Assembly: GCF_040829825.1 (NCBI RefSeq)
Contig: NZ_JBFOLH010000025.1
Origin: Leadbetterella sp040829825
Lineage (GTDB): Bacteria; Bacteroidota; Bacteroidia; Cytophagales; Spirosomataceae
Length of the DNA stretch: 64,000 bases
Direction: 5' to 3' (one strand)
Part shown: positions 1-8,978 of the stretch, one piece after another
How the letters are laid out: the number at the start of each line of letters is the position of its first letter
Position numbering within the stretch: the first letter of the stretch is position 1
Program-made: the position numbers and the translations under genes
Notes under the pieces: generated by a model
What the model was told of the DNA's origin: nothing
Database searches by the model: none
What the model saw: only the letters and a program-made list of their open reading frames with translations

Positions 1-27
1 TCGGGGTGATATACAAAGATAATCAAA

Positions 28-64
28 AGCCCAACAAGTTCTTAATGAACAAGTTGGGCTTTTT
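28..64 (-). terminator. Probable bidirectional terminator after carB
   Basis: A 14-base arm (28-41) pairs with 47-60 except for a 2x2 A/A internal loop, with a 5-base loop. Runs of A on one side and T on the other give a U-tract in both directions. It starts 11 bases beyond the carB stop, so it probably ends the carB transcript and may also end a gene left of the window. Confidence 0.75.
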
Positions 65-74
65 CTGAATGGCC

Positions 75-2918
75 CTACCTTGACAGGTACAAATTCCGTT
101 CGCCGTACACCTTCAGGAAGAAATCGTCTGTCAGGTCATCAATGAAGTAAATTCCTTCACCGGTCGACTTCATTTCAGGCCCCAGCTCCTTGTTCACATT
201 CGGGAACTTGTTGAACGAAAATACCGGGATTTTGATGGCATAGCCGTGTTTTACCGGTTTGAAGCTGAAATCGGTTACTTTGTTCACGCCTAACATAACT
301 TTCGTAGCGAAGTTCACGTACGGCTCCTGGTAGGCCTTGCAGATGAAGGGCACCGTGCGGGAGGCCCGGGGGTTGGCTTCGATCACATATACGGTCTCGT
401 CTTTGATGGCGAATTGTATATTGATAAGGCCATGGGTATCCAGCGCTATGGCAATCTTTTTGGTATATTCTTCGATCTGGTTCAGCACGTTTTCGCTCAG
501 GTCAAAGGGCGGAAGAACGGCATACGAGTCGCCTGAATGTATACCGGCCGGCTCAATGTGCTCCATGATACCAATGATATAGGCATTCTCACCGTCGCAG
601 ATGGCGTCAGCTTCGGCCTCAATGGCATTTTCAAGGAAGTGATCCAGCAGGATGTTGTTGTCCGGGATATCGTTCAGGATTTTTACAACGTGCTGTTCCA
701 GCTCTTCTTCGTTGATCACGATCTTCATGCTTTGTCCTCCCAGCACATAGCTTGGGCGCACCAGGAGCGGAAATCCCAGCTCTTTGGCCACTTGTGAGGC
801 TTTGTCGGCGGTTCTGACCGTATCAAATTTCGGATAAGGAATGTTCAGCTCTTTCAGCTTTTCGGAGAACCGGCCCCGGTCTTCGGCCAGGTCAAGGGCT
901 TCGTAAGAAGTACCGATGATCTTAACGCCGTATTTGGTCAGCTTTTCCGCCATTTTAAGGGCCGTTTGTCCACCCAGCTGAACAATCACGCCTTCCGGCT
1001 TTTCATGTTCAATGATGTCATACACGTTTTCCCAGAATACCGGCTCGAAGTACAGCTTATCGGAGATATCGGGGTCAGTGGAAACCGTTTCCGGGTTACA
1101 GTTGATCATGATGGTCTCGTAACCCGATTCTTTTGCCGCCAGCACCCCGTGCACACAGGAGTAGTCAAATTCAATGCCCTGCCCGATACGGTTAGGCCCT
1201 GACCCCAGTACAATGATCTTCTTCCTGTCTGAAACCACGGATTCGTTATCCGGATTCTCTTCCGACAGGTTGAAAGTAGAGTAGTAATAAGGCGTTTTGG
1301 CTTCAAATTCAGCCGAGCAGGTATCTACACATTTGAAGGCACGCTTAATGCCCAGGGCTTTCCGTTGGGTGGTCACCTCACTTTCCAGGCAGCGCAGGAG
1401 GTGGGCCAGCTGGCGGTCGGCATATCCCATTTTTTTAGCGGCAAGAAGCAGCTCTTTCGGAACGGTCTCCAGGTTGTATTTTTGAATCTGGCCTTCCAGT
1501 ATTACCATTTCCTCGATCTGCCGGAGGAACCATTTGTCGATTTTGGTCAGGTTCTGGATGGTATTGAAGGAAAGCCCGGCTTTAAAGGCGTCGTATACAT
1601 GGAACAGGCGGTCCCAGGAAGGATGCGCCAGGCTGTATTTCAGCTTTTCCTGGTCTCTTTCTTCGCGGCCGTCGGCGCCCAGGCCGTTGCGTTTGATCTC
1701 CAGCGACTGGCAGGCTTTCTGAAGGGCTTCCTGGAAGTTCCGGCCGATACCCATGGTTTCGCCCACCGATTTCATCTGGAGGCCCAGGCGTTTGTCGCTT
1801 CCCGGGAATTTATCAAAGTTCCAGCGGGGGACCTTCACAATAACGTAGTCAATGGCCGGCTCAAAGAAAGCGGAGGTCGACCCGGTGATGGGATTGATCA
1901 GCTCATCAAGGTTATAGCCGATCGCCATTTTGGCTGCGATTTTCGCAATAGGATATCCCGTAGCTTTTGAGGCCAGGGCAGAAGACCGGCTTACGCGCGG
2001 ATTGATCTCAATGGCAATGATATCGTCTGTTTCGGGGTTCAGGGAGAACTGAACGTTACATCCACCGGCAAACTGCCCGATCCCGTTCATCATATTGATG
2101 GCCATATCGCGCATTTTCTGGTAGATCTTGTCGGGAAGGGTCATGGCCGGGGCAACCGTGATGGAATCACCGGTATGAACGCCCATCGGATCAAAGTTCT
2201 CTATGGTACAGATGATCACAATGTTCCCGTTGTTATCGCGAAGCAGCTCCAGCTCGTATTCTTTCCACCCCATAATGGATTGCTCTACCAGCACTTCGTG
2301 AACCGGCGATGCATGCAGGCCGTGATTCAGGGCTGCATCGAATTCGTCCGGGGTATTTACAAAACCGCCCCCGGTGCCTCCCAGCGTATAAGAAGGCCGG
2401 ATAACCAGCGGGAAACCGGTTTCCTGCGCAATTTCCTTTCCTTCAAGGAAAGAGCGGGCGATCCGCCCTTTGCAAACGCCGATTCCCAGCTCCAGCATTT
2501 TTTTCCGGAAAAGCTCGCGGTCTTCGGTGGTTTCAATGGCTTTGATATCAACGCCGATGATTTCCACGTTATGTTTTTTCCAGATTCCGGCTTTGTCGCA
2601 GTCAATGGCCAGGTTGAGCGCCGTCTGGCCTCCCATGGTCGGTAAAACGTGAGTAATGGGCCTGCCCATTTCCTCGTGTTTTCTAAGAATTTCACTAATA
2701 GACTTCTTTTCCAAGGGCTTCAGGTAAACGAAATCGGCGTTCATGGGGTCCGTCATGATGGTGGCCGGGTTGGAGTTGATAAGGGCAACTTCAATCCCTT
2801 CCTGGCGGATAGAACGCGCGGCCTGAGAGCCGGAATAATCGAATTCACAGGCCTGGCCGATCACAATGGGGCCTGAACCAATGATTAAAACAGACTTGAT
2901 ACTTGGATTTTTTGGCAT
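75..2918 (-). CDS. carB: Carbamoyl-phosphate synthase large chain, lacking the C-terminal regulatory domain
   Basis: Makes carbamoyl phosphate from bicarbonate, ammonia (delivered by CarA) and two ATP for pyrimidine and arginine synthesis. The protein (947 aa) shows the internal duplication of CarB: GSGPIVIGQACEFDYSG near residue 14 and GSGPNRIGQGIEFDYSC near 575 each open a biotin-carboxylase-like half followed by an ATP-grasp domain, with NPRxSR-type motifs in both (EINPRVSRSS, EANPRASRT). It ends just after the second synthetase half, so the roughly 130-residue MGS-like allosteric domain of the 1073-aa E. coli enzyme is missing. Shortened CarB is, to my knowledge, common in Bacteroidota, so I read this as a lineage trait and not damage. 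carA is not in the window. A good -7 box lies 38 bases upstream. Confidence 0.97.
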   Translation of the reverse strand: MPKNPSIKSVLIIGSGPIVIGQACEFDYSGSQAARSIRQEGIEVALINSNPATIMTDPMNADFVYLKPLEKKSISEILRKHEEMGRPITHVLPTMGGQTALNLAIDCDKAGIWKKHNVEIIGVDIKAIETTEDRELFRKKMLELGIGVCKGRIARSFLEGKEIAQETGFPLVIRPSYTLGGTGGGFVNTPDEFDAALNHGLHASPVHEVLVEQSIMGWKEYELELLRDNNGNIVIICTIENFDPMGVHTGDSITVAPAMTLPDKIYQKMRDMAINMMNGIGQFAGGCNVQFSLNPETDDIIAIEINPRVSRSSALASKATGYPIAKIAAKMAIGYNLDELINPITGSTSAFFEPAIDYVIVKVPRWNFDKFPGSDKRLGLQMKSVGETMGIGRNFQEALQKACQSLEIKRNGLGADGREERDQEKLKYSLAHPSWDRLFHVYDAFKAGLSFNTIQNLTKIDKWFLRQIEEMVILEGQIQKYNLETVPKELLLAAKKMGYADRQLAHLLRCLESEVTTQRKALGIKRAFKCVDTCSAEFEAKTPYYYSTFNLSEENPDNESVVSDRKKIIVLGSGPNRIGQGIEFDYSCVHGVLAAKESGYETIMINCNPETVSTDPDISDKLYFEPVFWENVYDIIEHEKPEGVIVQLGGQTALKMAEKLTKYGVKIIGTSYEALDLAEDRGRFSEKLKELNIPYPKFDTVRTADKASQVAKELGFPLLVRPSYVLGGQSMKIVINEEELEQHVVKILNDIPDNNILLDHFLENAIEAEADAICDGENAYIIGIMEHIEPAGIHSGDSYAVLPPFDLSENVLNQIEEYTKKIAIALDTHGLINIQFAIKDETVYVIEANPRASRTVPFICKAYQEPYVNFATKVMLGVNKVTDFSFKPVKHGYAIKIPVFSFNKFPNVNKELGPEMKSTGEGIYFIDDLTDDFFLKVYGERNLYLSR

Positions 2919-2955
2919 TTTAATGCGAAGAGATTTCGATTTGTTTATCGAAGCA

Positions 2956-2963
2956 CAAAGTTA
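2956..2963 (-). promoter_or_regulatory. -7 box of carB promoter
   Basis: The minus strand reads TAACTTTG, a perfect match to the Bacteroidota -7 consensus TAnnTTTG, 38 bases before the carB start. I see no clear TTTG at the -33 position. Confidence 0.5.
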
Positions 2964-3006
2964 ATACAGAATGGCGGATAAATGGTAATTTTTTTTAGAC
3001 ACTCTG

Positions 3007-4413
3007 CTACGAAACAAACAGGTTATCCGGGAAATTTACAAAAAAAACTTCTTTAATTCCCCGCGTGACGGCGGTATAAAGCCAGCGCACAAATTCAGGG
3101 CTTTGCACGTCTTCCCGTAAATAGTACTGATCAATGAAAACGGCATCCCACTGTCCGCCCTGGGCTTTGTGGCAGGTAAGTGCATAGGCAAATTTTACCT
3201 GGAGCGCATTCATATAGCGGTCTTCCCGGATCATTTTTTTTCGTTCTTTTGCCGATTTTACCCATTGGTAGTCCCGGGTCACGCTTTCGTACAAAGCCTG
3301 GTTTTGCTCCCGCGTGAGGCTGGGAGAGGGGGAGTAGAGGGTGTCGAGGATGATCAGCGTATCAAACTCGGGATCGTCCGGGTAATCTACGAGAGAGAGG
3401 GTCACGTTAAGGAAACGGAAACCGTGCATCTCTTCTTCCCGGCCCAGGCGCTTTACTTTTACGAATTCGCCATTGGCCAGGAAACCCGCCTGCGACTCGG
3501 GGCTGAGGGTATTGTAGTTGTTTTTTACCACCATCAGGATATCGGCGTTGTCAATCTCCGAATCGGAGTAATTGATCGTGTTCCGGATGAACTGGTTATA
3601 CAATACGGCATTTTTGTTGGACTGTGTGAGAACAATTGTATTTTCCTGCCCGTATTTATCGTAGGCATACCGGATGCCGTCTTCTATGCGTTCGCTGGTC
3701 ATCCGGAAGATATCGCGGAAGCCCCTGGTGGTCAGCTGCACCCGGATGTCTTCATCGGCAAGCACGCTTCTCAGGTCGGTAGCGTTTTTCAGGATCCCCG
3801 ATGCGGCATTCTGGCGCATGACTTCGGTCAGGGTGTGGACGTATACTTTGGCATGGTAGAATCCTTCCACATGCCGGATGTCGAGGGCCGGGCTGACGGG
3901 GAGGTTGACCGGTGGCAGCTGGGCTTCGTCGCCAATGAGCACCAGCTTGTTGTTCTGCCCGCTGAAAACATAGGTTACCAGGTCACGCAAGAGGCCGTCA
4001 GAGCCCATTTCTCCCAGTTCGGAGATCATGGAGGCTTCATCCACCACGTAAACGGTTTCTTCTTCTTTGTTTTTCTGAAGCCGGAAGTTCAGTGAGCCTG
4101 TAGCGCTGTCTTCTTTCTGCACATAGATTTTCCGGTGAATGGTAGAAGCGTACCGGCCGGTGTACTGGTTCATCACCTTAGCGGCCCGGCCGGTAGGGGC
4201 CATCAATGAAACCGTGTAGCCCAACGAGGGGGCGGCTTTGATGAAGGCATCGAGCACCGAGGTTTTCCCGGTTCCGGCATAGCCTTTGAGAATAAAGACC
4301 GGCCGCCCGTCTTCGTCGTCCATGAACCGGCCCAGCTTCCTGAATAAGGCTTGCTGCCCCGGCGTAGGGGTAAGATGGAAATGCTGATGCAGCTGTTCTT
4401 CAAAGAAATCCAA
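3007..4413 (-). CDS. RecD-like ATP-dependent DNA helicase (AAA_30 / UvrD_C_2)
   Basis: A superfamily 1 helicase-type ATPase of 468 aa. Walker A is GYAGTGKTS (about residues 44-52), Walker B is YVVDEASMI (about 122-130), and the C-terminal part has the motif V/VI region ALTCHKAQGGQW followed by YTAVTRG. This is the arrangement of the short RecD2/exodeoxyribonuclease V alpha-like proteins common in Bacteroidota; no RecB or RecC neighbours are present, so it probably acts alone in DNA repair or unwinding. The start codon is TTG (4411-4413); no in-frame ATG precedes the P-loop except well inside it. It begins 5 bases after the upstream membrane-protein gene, so the two may be co-transcribed. Confidence 0.88.
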   Translation of the reverse strand: MDFFEEQLHQHFHLTPTPGQQALFRKLGRFMDDEDGRPVFILKGYAGTGKTSVLDAFIKAAPSLGYTVSLMAPTGRAAKVMNQYTGRYASTIHRKIYVQKEDSATGSLNFRLQKNKEEETVYVVDEASMISELGEMGSDGLLRDLVTYVFSGQNNKLVLIGDEAQLPPVNLPVSPALDIRHVEGFYHAKVYVHTLTEVMRQNAASGILKNATDLRSVLADEDIRVQLTTRGFRDIFRMTSERIEDGIRYAYDKYGQENTIVLTQSNKNAVLYNQFIRNTINYSDSEIDNADILMVVKNNYNTLSPESQAGFLANGEFVKVKRLGREEEMHGFRFLNVTLSLVDYPDDPEFDTLIILDTLYSPSPSLTREQNQALYESVTRDYQWVKSAKERKKMIREDRYMNALQVKFAYALTCHKAQGGQWDAVFIDQYYLREDVQSPEFVRWLYTAVTRGIKEVFFVNFPDNLFVS

Positions 4414-4418
4414 ATCTT

Positions 4419-4886
4419 TTACCGCAAATGCTTCAGGTTAAGCCCGTAGAGAATAATGAAAAGGATACCGGCAATGGCTGCACCGGCCGAAGCCACGGCT
4501 CCTGTAAAACCACCGAAGATGCTGATGGGCGCAATAACGGCGGCGATGGCCCCTGTCACATATACATAGAAGCCTGTTTTTCGCAGCCCCCACATGAGAA
4601 TGGCCCCGATCAGCGTGATTATACTGGTAAGGGAAGTAGCCATCCCGTTATTTTTGATTTTTTCCGGGGTGATCGACTCGCGGGCAGACTGGAGCAGCTC
4701 ACTGATGGCTTCAGTCCCTTCCTGGTTGCCCAGCTCTTCCTCTACTTTGTCAAACCGTTCATTGACCAGGCCGTAAGACACATCGGGAGAGCTATAATTG
4801 GTTATGCCACTGTAAATGCTCGAGCCGCTGCCAATGAAGGTCAGGATACAAAGAACGGTCAGGAAGGTAGGTCTGATGTTTTCCAT
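4419..4886 (-). CDS. Small hypothetical membrane protein, about 4 TM segments
   Basis: 155 aa. An N-terminal hydrophobic segment (about 8-28) is followed by a polar stretch of about 50 residues and then three hydrophobic segments rich in Gly, Ala and Ile (about 85-150). Resembles the loosely defined small membrane proteins annotated as DUF4064-like, but I cannot assign a family firmly. It sits directly upstream of the RecD-like helicase gene on the same strand. No function proposed. Confidence 0.7.
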   Translation of the reverse strand: MENIRPTFLTVLCILTFIGSGSSIYSGITNYSSPDVSYGLVNERFDKVEEELGNQEGTEAISELLQSARESITPEKIKNNGMATSLTSIITLIGAILMWGLRKTGFYVYVTGAIAAVIAPISIFGGFTGAVASAGAAIAGILFIILYGLNLKHLR

Positions 4887-4923
4887 AGTTTAATTTTCAG
4901 GTTAAATATAAATTAAGAACAGC

Positions 4924-6273
4924 TTATTGTGTAATAACGTACGATTTGATGTTCGCAAATTCATGCATGCCGAACGAGCCCAGCTCACGGCCGTAGCCGC
5001 TTTCGGCTGTGCCGCCAAAGGGTACGGCGCCTTCTGATTTGACCATGCTGTTCAGGAATACCGAGCCGGCATTGATCTTCTGCATGAGCGACAGGCCTTT
5101 CCCGGTATCGGAGGTCCAGAGGCTGGCGCCCAGGCCGAACGGTGTTTCATTGGCAATGGCTACGGCTTCACCGGCATCTTTTGCCCGCACCAGGAAGCCT
5201 ACGGGGCCGAATACTTCTTCGCGGTAGGCGGCAGCCAGCTCGCGTGACACCTCCATTACCTGGGGTGCCAGCAGGCAATTGTGGCGCTCTTGGGGCATCA
5301 GGGGCACGGCTCCCCGGCTGACCAGGTCTTTCACCTGGTTTTCAAGGGTTTCGGCCAGGTCCAGGCGAGCCACCGGCGCCAGTGTGGTGGCCGGGTCAAG
5401 CGGATCGCCCGGATGCAGCTGCCCGGCATGGTGCAGTATTTTTTCTCTGAAGGTATCGTAAACCCCGTTTTCCACGATCCATCTTTTGGCGGCTATACAG
5501 GTTTGCCCGGCGTTCTGGAAACGGGATTTTACAGCGGTTTCTGCAGCCAGGTCCTGTTGTGCGTCGTTCAGTACCACAAAAGGGTCTGAACCGCCCAGTT
5601 CCAGTACCGACTTTTTCAGGTATTTACCGGCCAGGGAAGCCACGCTTGCTCCCGCAGGTCCGCTACCCGTAAGGGTTACTCCTTTGACCAGGGGATCGGA
5701 AATCAGCGTTTCTATGTGGGACGAGCTCAGGTTAATGGCCTGGAATGCCCCCTCCGGAAACCCGGCTTCCCGGAATGCGCTCTCAATATGGGCGGCCGAG
5801 CCCAGCACGTTTGAAGCATGCTTAAGGATCACCGTATTGCCCAGCAGCAGGTTGGGAACGGCAAAGCGAAGCACCTGCCAGAACGGGAAATTCCAGGGCA
5901 TGATAGCCAGGATGACCCCCTGGGGCTCAAATGCATAAAAAGCCCGGTCATGAGAAGACGGCACCTCAACCGGTTGAAGGTACCGATCTGCTTCTTCGGC
6001 ATAAAAACGGGTGGTGACAATGCATTTCTCCACTTCAGCCACCGATTCGCGGAAAAGCTTCCCCATTTCGAGGGTGATCATCCGCGCATATTCTTCCTTT
6101 CGTTTTTCGAGCACAGCGGCAAAAGCAAGAATCAGTTGTTTCCGGTTGGCAGCAGAGGTGCCGCACCAGGCGGCATATGCACGATGCGCCGCTTTTACTT
6201 TACCTGCAGGGTCCCTTTCGGGTTCGAATTCGGCAATTGTTTCAAGACTATATGGGTTAGTACTTTTAAACAT
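4924..6273 (-). CDS. NAD(P)-dependent aldehyde dehydrogenase, succinate-semialdehyde dehydrogenase type
   Basis: 449 aa, the length of the Sad/YneI-like succinate-semialdehyde dehydrogenases. The catalytic Cys is in NAGQTCIAAKR (Cys259) and the general-base Glu in LELGGSDPF (Glu225); PWNFPFWQVLR is the cofactor-site loop. It oxidises a small aldehyde to the acid, probably succinate semialdehyde; substrate is inferred from family only. Its start overlaps the end of the Rrf2 regulator gene by 8 bases, so the two form an operon and the regulator may sense the state that calls for this enzyme. Confidence 0.9.
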   Translation of the reverse strand: MFKSTNPYSLETIAEFEPERDPAGKVKAAHRAYAAWCGTSAANRKQLILAFAAVLEKRKEEYARMITLEMGKLFRESVAEVEKCIVTTRFYAEEADRYLQPVEVPSSHDRAFYAFEPQGVILAIMPWNFPFWQVLRFAVPNLLLGNTVILKHASNVLGSAAHIESAFREAGFPEGAFQAINLSSSHIETLISDPLVKGVTLTGSGPAGASVASLAGKYLKKSVLELGGSDPFVVLNDAQQDLAAETAVKSRFQNAGQTCIAAKRWIVENGVYDTFREKILHHAGQLHPGDPLDPATTLAPVARLDLAETLENQVKDLVSRGAVPLMPQERHNCLLAPQVMEVSRELAAAYREEVFGPVGFLVRAKDAGEAVAIANETPFGLGASLWTSDTGKGLSLMQKINAGSVFLNSMVKSEGAVPFGGTAESGYGRELGSFGMHEFANIKSYVITQ

Positions 6274-6685
6274 TATGCGTCAGATCATTCAATGTTGTAT
6301 TTTCATAAACTTTTAAATTGGCGTCCCTGATTTGTTGCATCAGGGGTCTTATCTTACATATCTCTTCGCTGATGCAGTCTTCACATTTGTCATAGAAATT
6401 CAGGGAGACGCACAGTATGGGAGCAATGGGGCCGTCGATGACCCGGATCACCCGGGCTATTTTTACATCCCCGGGGGGCAGCTTCAACAGGTATCCGCCC
6501 CCTTTTCCTTTCTGGCTCTGCAATATGCCGTTATTTCTGAGTTCCAGCAAAATGGCCTCCAGGAATTTCTTCGGAATATTTTCAGACTCAGATATCTCAC
6601 TTATAAGCAAAGGCTTACGGGTTTCGTAATTCAAAGCCAGTCGTGTAAGTGCTTTCAGCGCATATTTTGCTTTTTTGGAAATCAT
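6266..6685 (-). CDS. Rrf2-family transcriptional regulator with cysteine cluster
   Basis: 139 aa. The N-terminal winged helix has the Rrf2 pattern (ISKKAKYALKALTRLA; IPKKFLEAILLELRNNGIL; KGKGGGYLL). Cys92, Cys101, Cys104 and Cys110 form a cluster in the position where IscR/NsrR/RirA bind an Fe-S centre, so it may be an iron-sulfur or redox sensor. It is the first gene of an operon with the aldehyde dehydrogenase (8-base overlap) and diverges from the rRNA methyltransferase gene. A second, different Rrf2 protein (NsrR-like, three Cys) occurs at 44,095. Confidence 0.9.
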   Translation of the reverse strand: MISKKAKYALKALTRLALNYETRKPLLISEISESENIPKKFLEAILLELRNNGILQSQKGKGGGYLLKLPPGDVKIARVIRVIDGPIAPILCVSLNFYDKCEDCISEEICKIRPLMQQIRDANLKVYENTTLNDLTHNV

Positions 6686-6718
6686 ACATTTCGCTATTTC
6701 TTCGATAAACCGTTATTA

Positions 6719-6726
6719 CAAAATTA
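6719..6726 (-). promoter_or_regulatory. -7 box of Rrf2-ALDH operon
   Basis: The minus strand reads TAATTTTG, a perfect TAnnTTTG match, 34 bases before the Rrf2 start; TTTT lies at the -33 spacing. Confidence 0.5.
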
Positions 6727-6801
6727 GTTGGTTTTGACAAGATAAAAAACGGTTATGTTGTTTAAATTGCCAATTGATTTTACGGCGGAGGGCCGCCTGT
6801 T

Positions 6802-8013
6802 TTGATTTTGAAGAGAATACGATTATATCCGCCCCTGCTTCAGGGGATAGAAGAAGCACTTGAGTTGATATTCGGGCAGGGAAAAAAGTCGGACCAGGCG
6901 GTTCCGGCCCTTTTGAAAGCCCACCCGAAATGGGGAAGCCGCGATCGTCATTTTGTGGCGGAGAATACCTATGAGATCGTAAGAAATAAACGGCTGCTGA
7001 ATTATATCCTGGAGGGGGCTGCATCGGGCGAGCCGGGCTACAGGCAATGGGCTGCGGCCTGGCTTATCCTGAAAGGGTATTACGAGGAGGAAAACCCTTT
7101 CTTTTACGGGGTAGACCCGGTAAAAGTGCAGGAAAGAGCTGCCGTGTCTGCTCCGGAGATCCGGTTTTCTGTTCCGGATACGCTCAATGAGCCGGTCAGA
7201 AAAGAACTGGGAGAGGAACGGTGGTACCGGGAGCTGGAGGCCATGAGCCGCCCGGCCGATGTATTTTTACGCGTTAACCTGCACCGGATCTCCAGGGCGA
7301 AACTGAAAAAAACGCTGGAAGAGGAAGGGATTTTCACGGAAGAGGTAGATGGTGTGGAAACCGCCCTGAAATTGCGAAAGCGGAGCAACCTGGCTTTGAC
7401 CGAAGCATTCAGAAAAGGATATTTTGAGGTACAGGATGCCGGAAGCCAGCTGATCGGCGCTCTGCTGGATCCGCGGCCGGGAGAGCTGGTGATAGATGCC
7501 TGCGCGGGTGCGGGCGGGAAAACCCTGCACCTGGCCGACCGGATGGAGAACCGGGGGCGTATCCTGGCCCTGGATGTGGAGGCCCCCAAGCTGAAGGAGC
7601 TGGAAAACCGGGCCAGACGGAACCGGGTGGAGATCATTACCACCCGCCTCATGGACCAGCACGTAATGGCTGCATTTCATGAGCAGGCCGACAGGTTGCT
7701 GCTCGATGTGCCCTGTTCAGGCCTGGGGGTGGTTCGCCGGAATCCCGACGCCAAAGAGGCTTTAACGGGAGAATTCCTGGAAAATATCCGGGAGGTACAG
7801 GCCGGAATATTGAAAAACTACAGCCGGATGGTGAAGCCCGGTGGCGGCCTGGTATATGCCACCTGCTCTATCCTGCCTTCTGAAAACCGGGAGCAGGTAG
7901 ACCGCTTCCTGGCTGAAAACAGTGGCTATGTGCTGAAGGAAGACCGGCAAATATGGCCCTCGGAAAGCGGATTTGACGGCTTTTATATGGCATTGATCGG
8001 GAAAGAACGTTGA
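6802..8013 (+). CDS. RsmB/NOP-family RNA (cytosine-C5) methyltransferase
   Basis: 403 aa. An N-terminal NusB-like helical region (about 1-140) is followed by a Rossmann methyltransferase domain with SAM motif DACAGAGGKTLHLA, motif IV DVPCSGLGVVRRNP and motif VI ATCSILPSEN. The two Cys (PCSG and TCSI) are the catalytic pair that define m5C RNA methyltransferases. It methylates a cytosine in 16S rRNA, most likely as RsmB does. The start must be TTG (6802, or 6808); no ATG precedes the conserved N-terminus. It diverges from the Rrf2 regulator and is followed closely by a dehydrogenase gene. Confidence 0.9.
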   Translation: MILKRIRLYPPLLQGIEEALELIFGQGKKSDQAVPALLKAHPKWGSRDRHFVAENTYEIVRNKRLLNYILEGAASGEPGYRQWAAAWLILKGYYEEENPFFYGVDPVKVQERAAVSAPEIRFSVPDTLNEPVRKELGEERWYRELEAMSRPADVFLRVNLHRISRAKLKKTLEEEGIFTEEVDGVETALKLRKRSNLALTEAFRKGYFEVQDAGSQLIGALLDPRPGELVIDACAGAGGKTLHLADRMENRGRILALDVEAPKLKELENRARRNRVEIITTRLMDQHVMAAFHEQADRLLLDVPCSGLGVVRRNPDAKEALTGEFLENIREVQAGILKNYSRMVKPGGGLVYATCSILPSENREQVDRFLAENSGYVLKEDRQIWPSESGFDGFYMALIGKER

Positions 8014-8042
8014 TTCCTACTACCCGGAACTATTTTACACCC

Positions 8043-8978
8043 ATGAGAATACTGATCGTAGATGAAATGCACGACTCCCTCCTGCCCCTGCTGGCTGAAA
8101 CCGGAGCGGAAGCCGATTACAGGTATGATTTCGGACGAAAAGAAGCCGAAGAAGTGATAGCCGGTTATGAAGGGCTGATCATCCGGAGCAAGTTCTTTAT
8201 CGGGGAGGATTTCCTCGACAAAGCCCGTAATCTTCGGTTTATAGCCCGTGCCGGAGCAGGGCTGGACCTGATCGATGTGGCCGCCTGTGATCGAAGAGGC
8301 ATCCGGGTATTTGCCGCCAATGAGGCCAACCGGGTGGCGGTGGCCGAGCACCTGCTGGGTATGGTGCTGAGTCTTTTTAATCATATCAATACTTCAGGTG
8401 CAGAGATCAGGCAGCACCAATGGCTGCGCGAGAAGAACCGGGGAGAAGAGCTGCAGGGCAAAACAGTAGGAATTGTGGGCTACGGGAATAACGGAAGTGA
8501 AGCCGCCGCCCGTTTTGCGGCCTTCGGTTGCCGGGTGCTGGTGTATGATAAGTACAAGACCGGTTTTGGTACCGGGCAGATAGAAGAAGCAGGACTGGAA
8601 GAGATATTTCGCCATGCCGATGTTTTTTCCCTGCATATTCCGCTGACTGGTGAAACCCGCGGATGGGTGGATGCTGCATTCCTGGACCGTTTTGAGAAGG
8701 CCTTTTATTTCTGCAACGTGGCCAGGGGCGAGATCATGCACCAGGGAGATCTTATTGCCGCTATCCGCGCAGGGAAGGTGCTGGGCGCCTGCCTGGATGT
8801 TCTTGAAAACGAGAAGCTGAGCACGATGACCCGGGAGCAACAGCAGGATTTTGATTTCCTGAAAGATCACCCGCGCGTAATTCTTACACCTCATGTGGCG
8901 GGCTGGACCCGTGAGTCATACCGGAAAATCAACGAGGTGCTTTGTCGTAAGATTGCGGCATTTATCAACGGCGACTAA
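8043..8978 (+). CDS. D-2-hydroxyacid dehydrogenase, phosphoglycerate dehydrogenase-like
   Basis: 311 aa from the ATG at 8043, which begins MRILIVDEMHDSL; the open frame extends 11 codons upstream to a TTG overlapping the previous stop, but that part is not conserved-looking. The NAD domain has GKTVGIVGYGNNGSEAA; the substrate-binding Arg is in VARGEI and the catalytic His in LTPHVAGWT, with Glu in VLENEK between. It lacks the ACT domain of long SerA enzymes, as is usual for short 2-hydroxyacid dehydrogenases. It may perform the first step of serine synthesis, but there is no serC nearby, so this is uncertain. Confidence 0.88.
   Translation: MRILIVDEMHDSLLPLLAETGAEADYRYDFGRKEAEEVIAGYEGLIIRSKFFIGEDFLDKARNLRFIARAGAGLDLIDVAACDRRGIRVFAANEANRVAVAEHLLGMVLSLFNHINTSGAEIRQHQWLREKNRGEELQGKTVGIVGYGNNGSEAAARFAAFGCRVLVYDKYKTGFGTGQIEEAGLEEIFRHADVFSLHIPLTGETRGWVDAAFLDRFEKAFYFCNVARGEIMHQGDLIAAIRAGKVLGACLDVLENEKLSTMTREQQQDFDFLKDHPRVILTPHVAGWTRESYRKINEVLCRKIAAFINGD

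Noticed and set aside
1365..1970. 201-codon plus-strand frame inside carB, and similar long antisense frames at 3169-4095, 31386-32090 and 41577-42395
   Set aside because: They lie opposite well-supported genes and have no motif; long antisense frames are common in G+C-rich codons with third-position bias.
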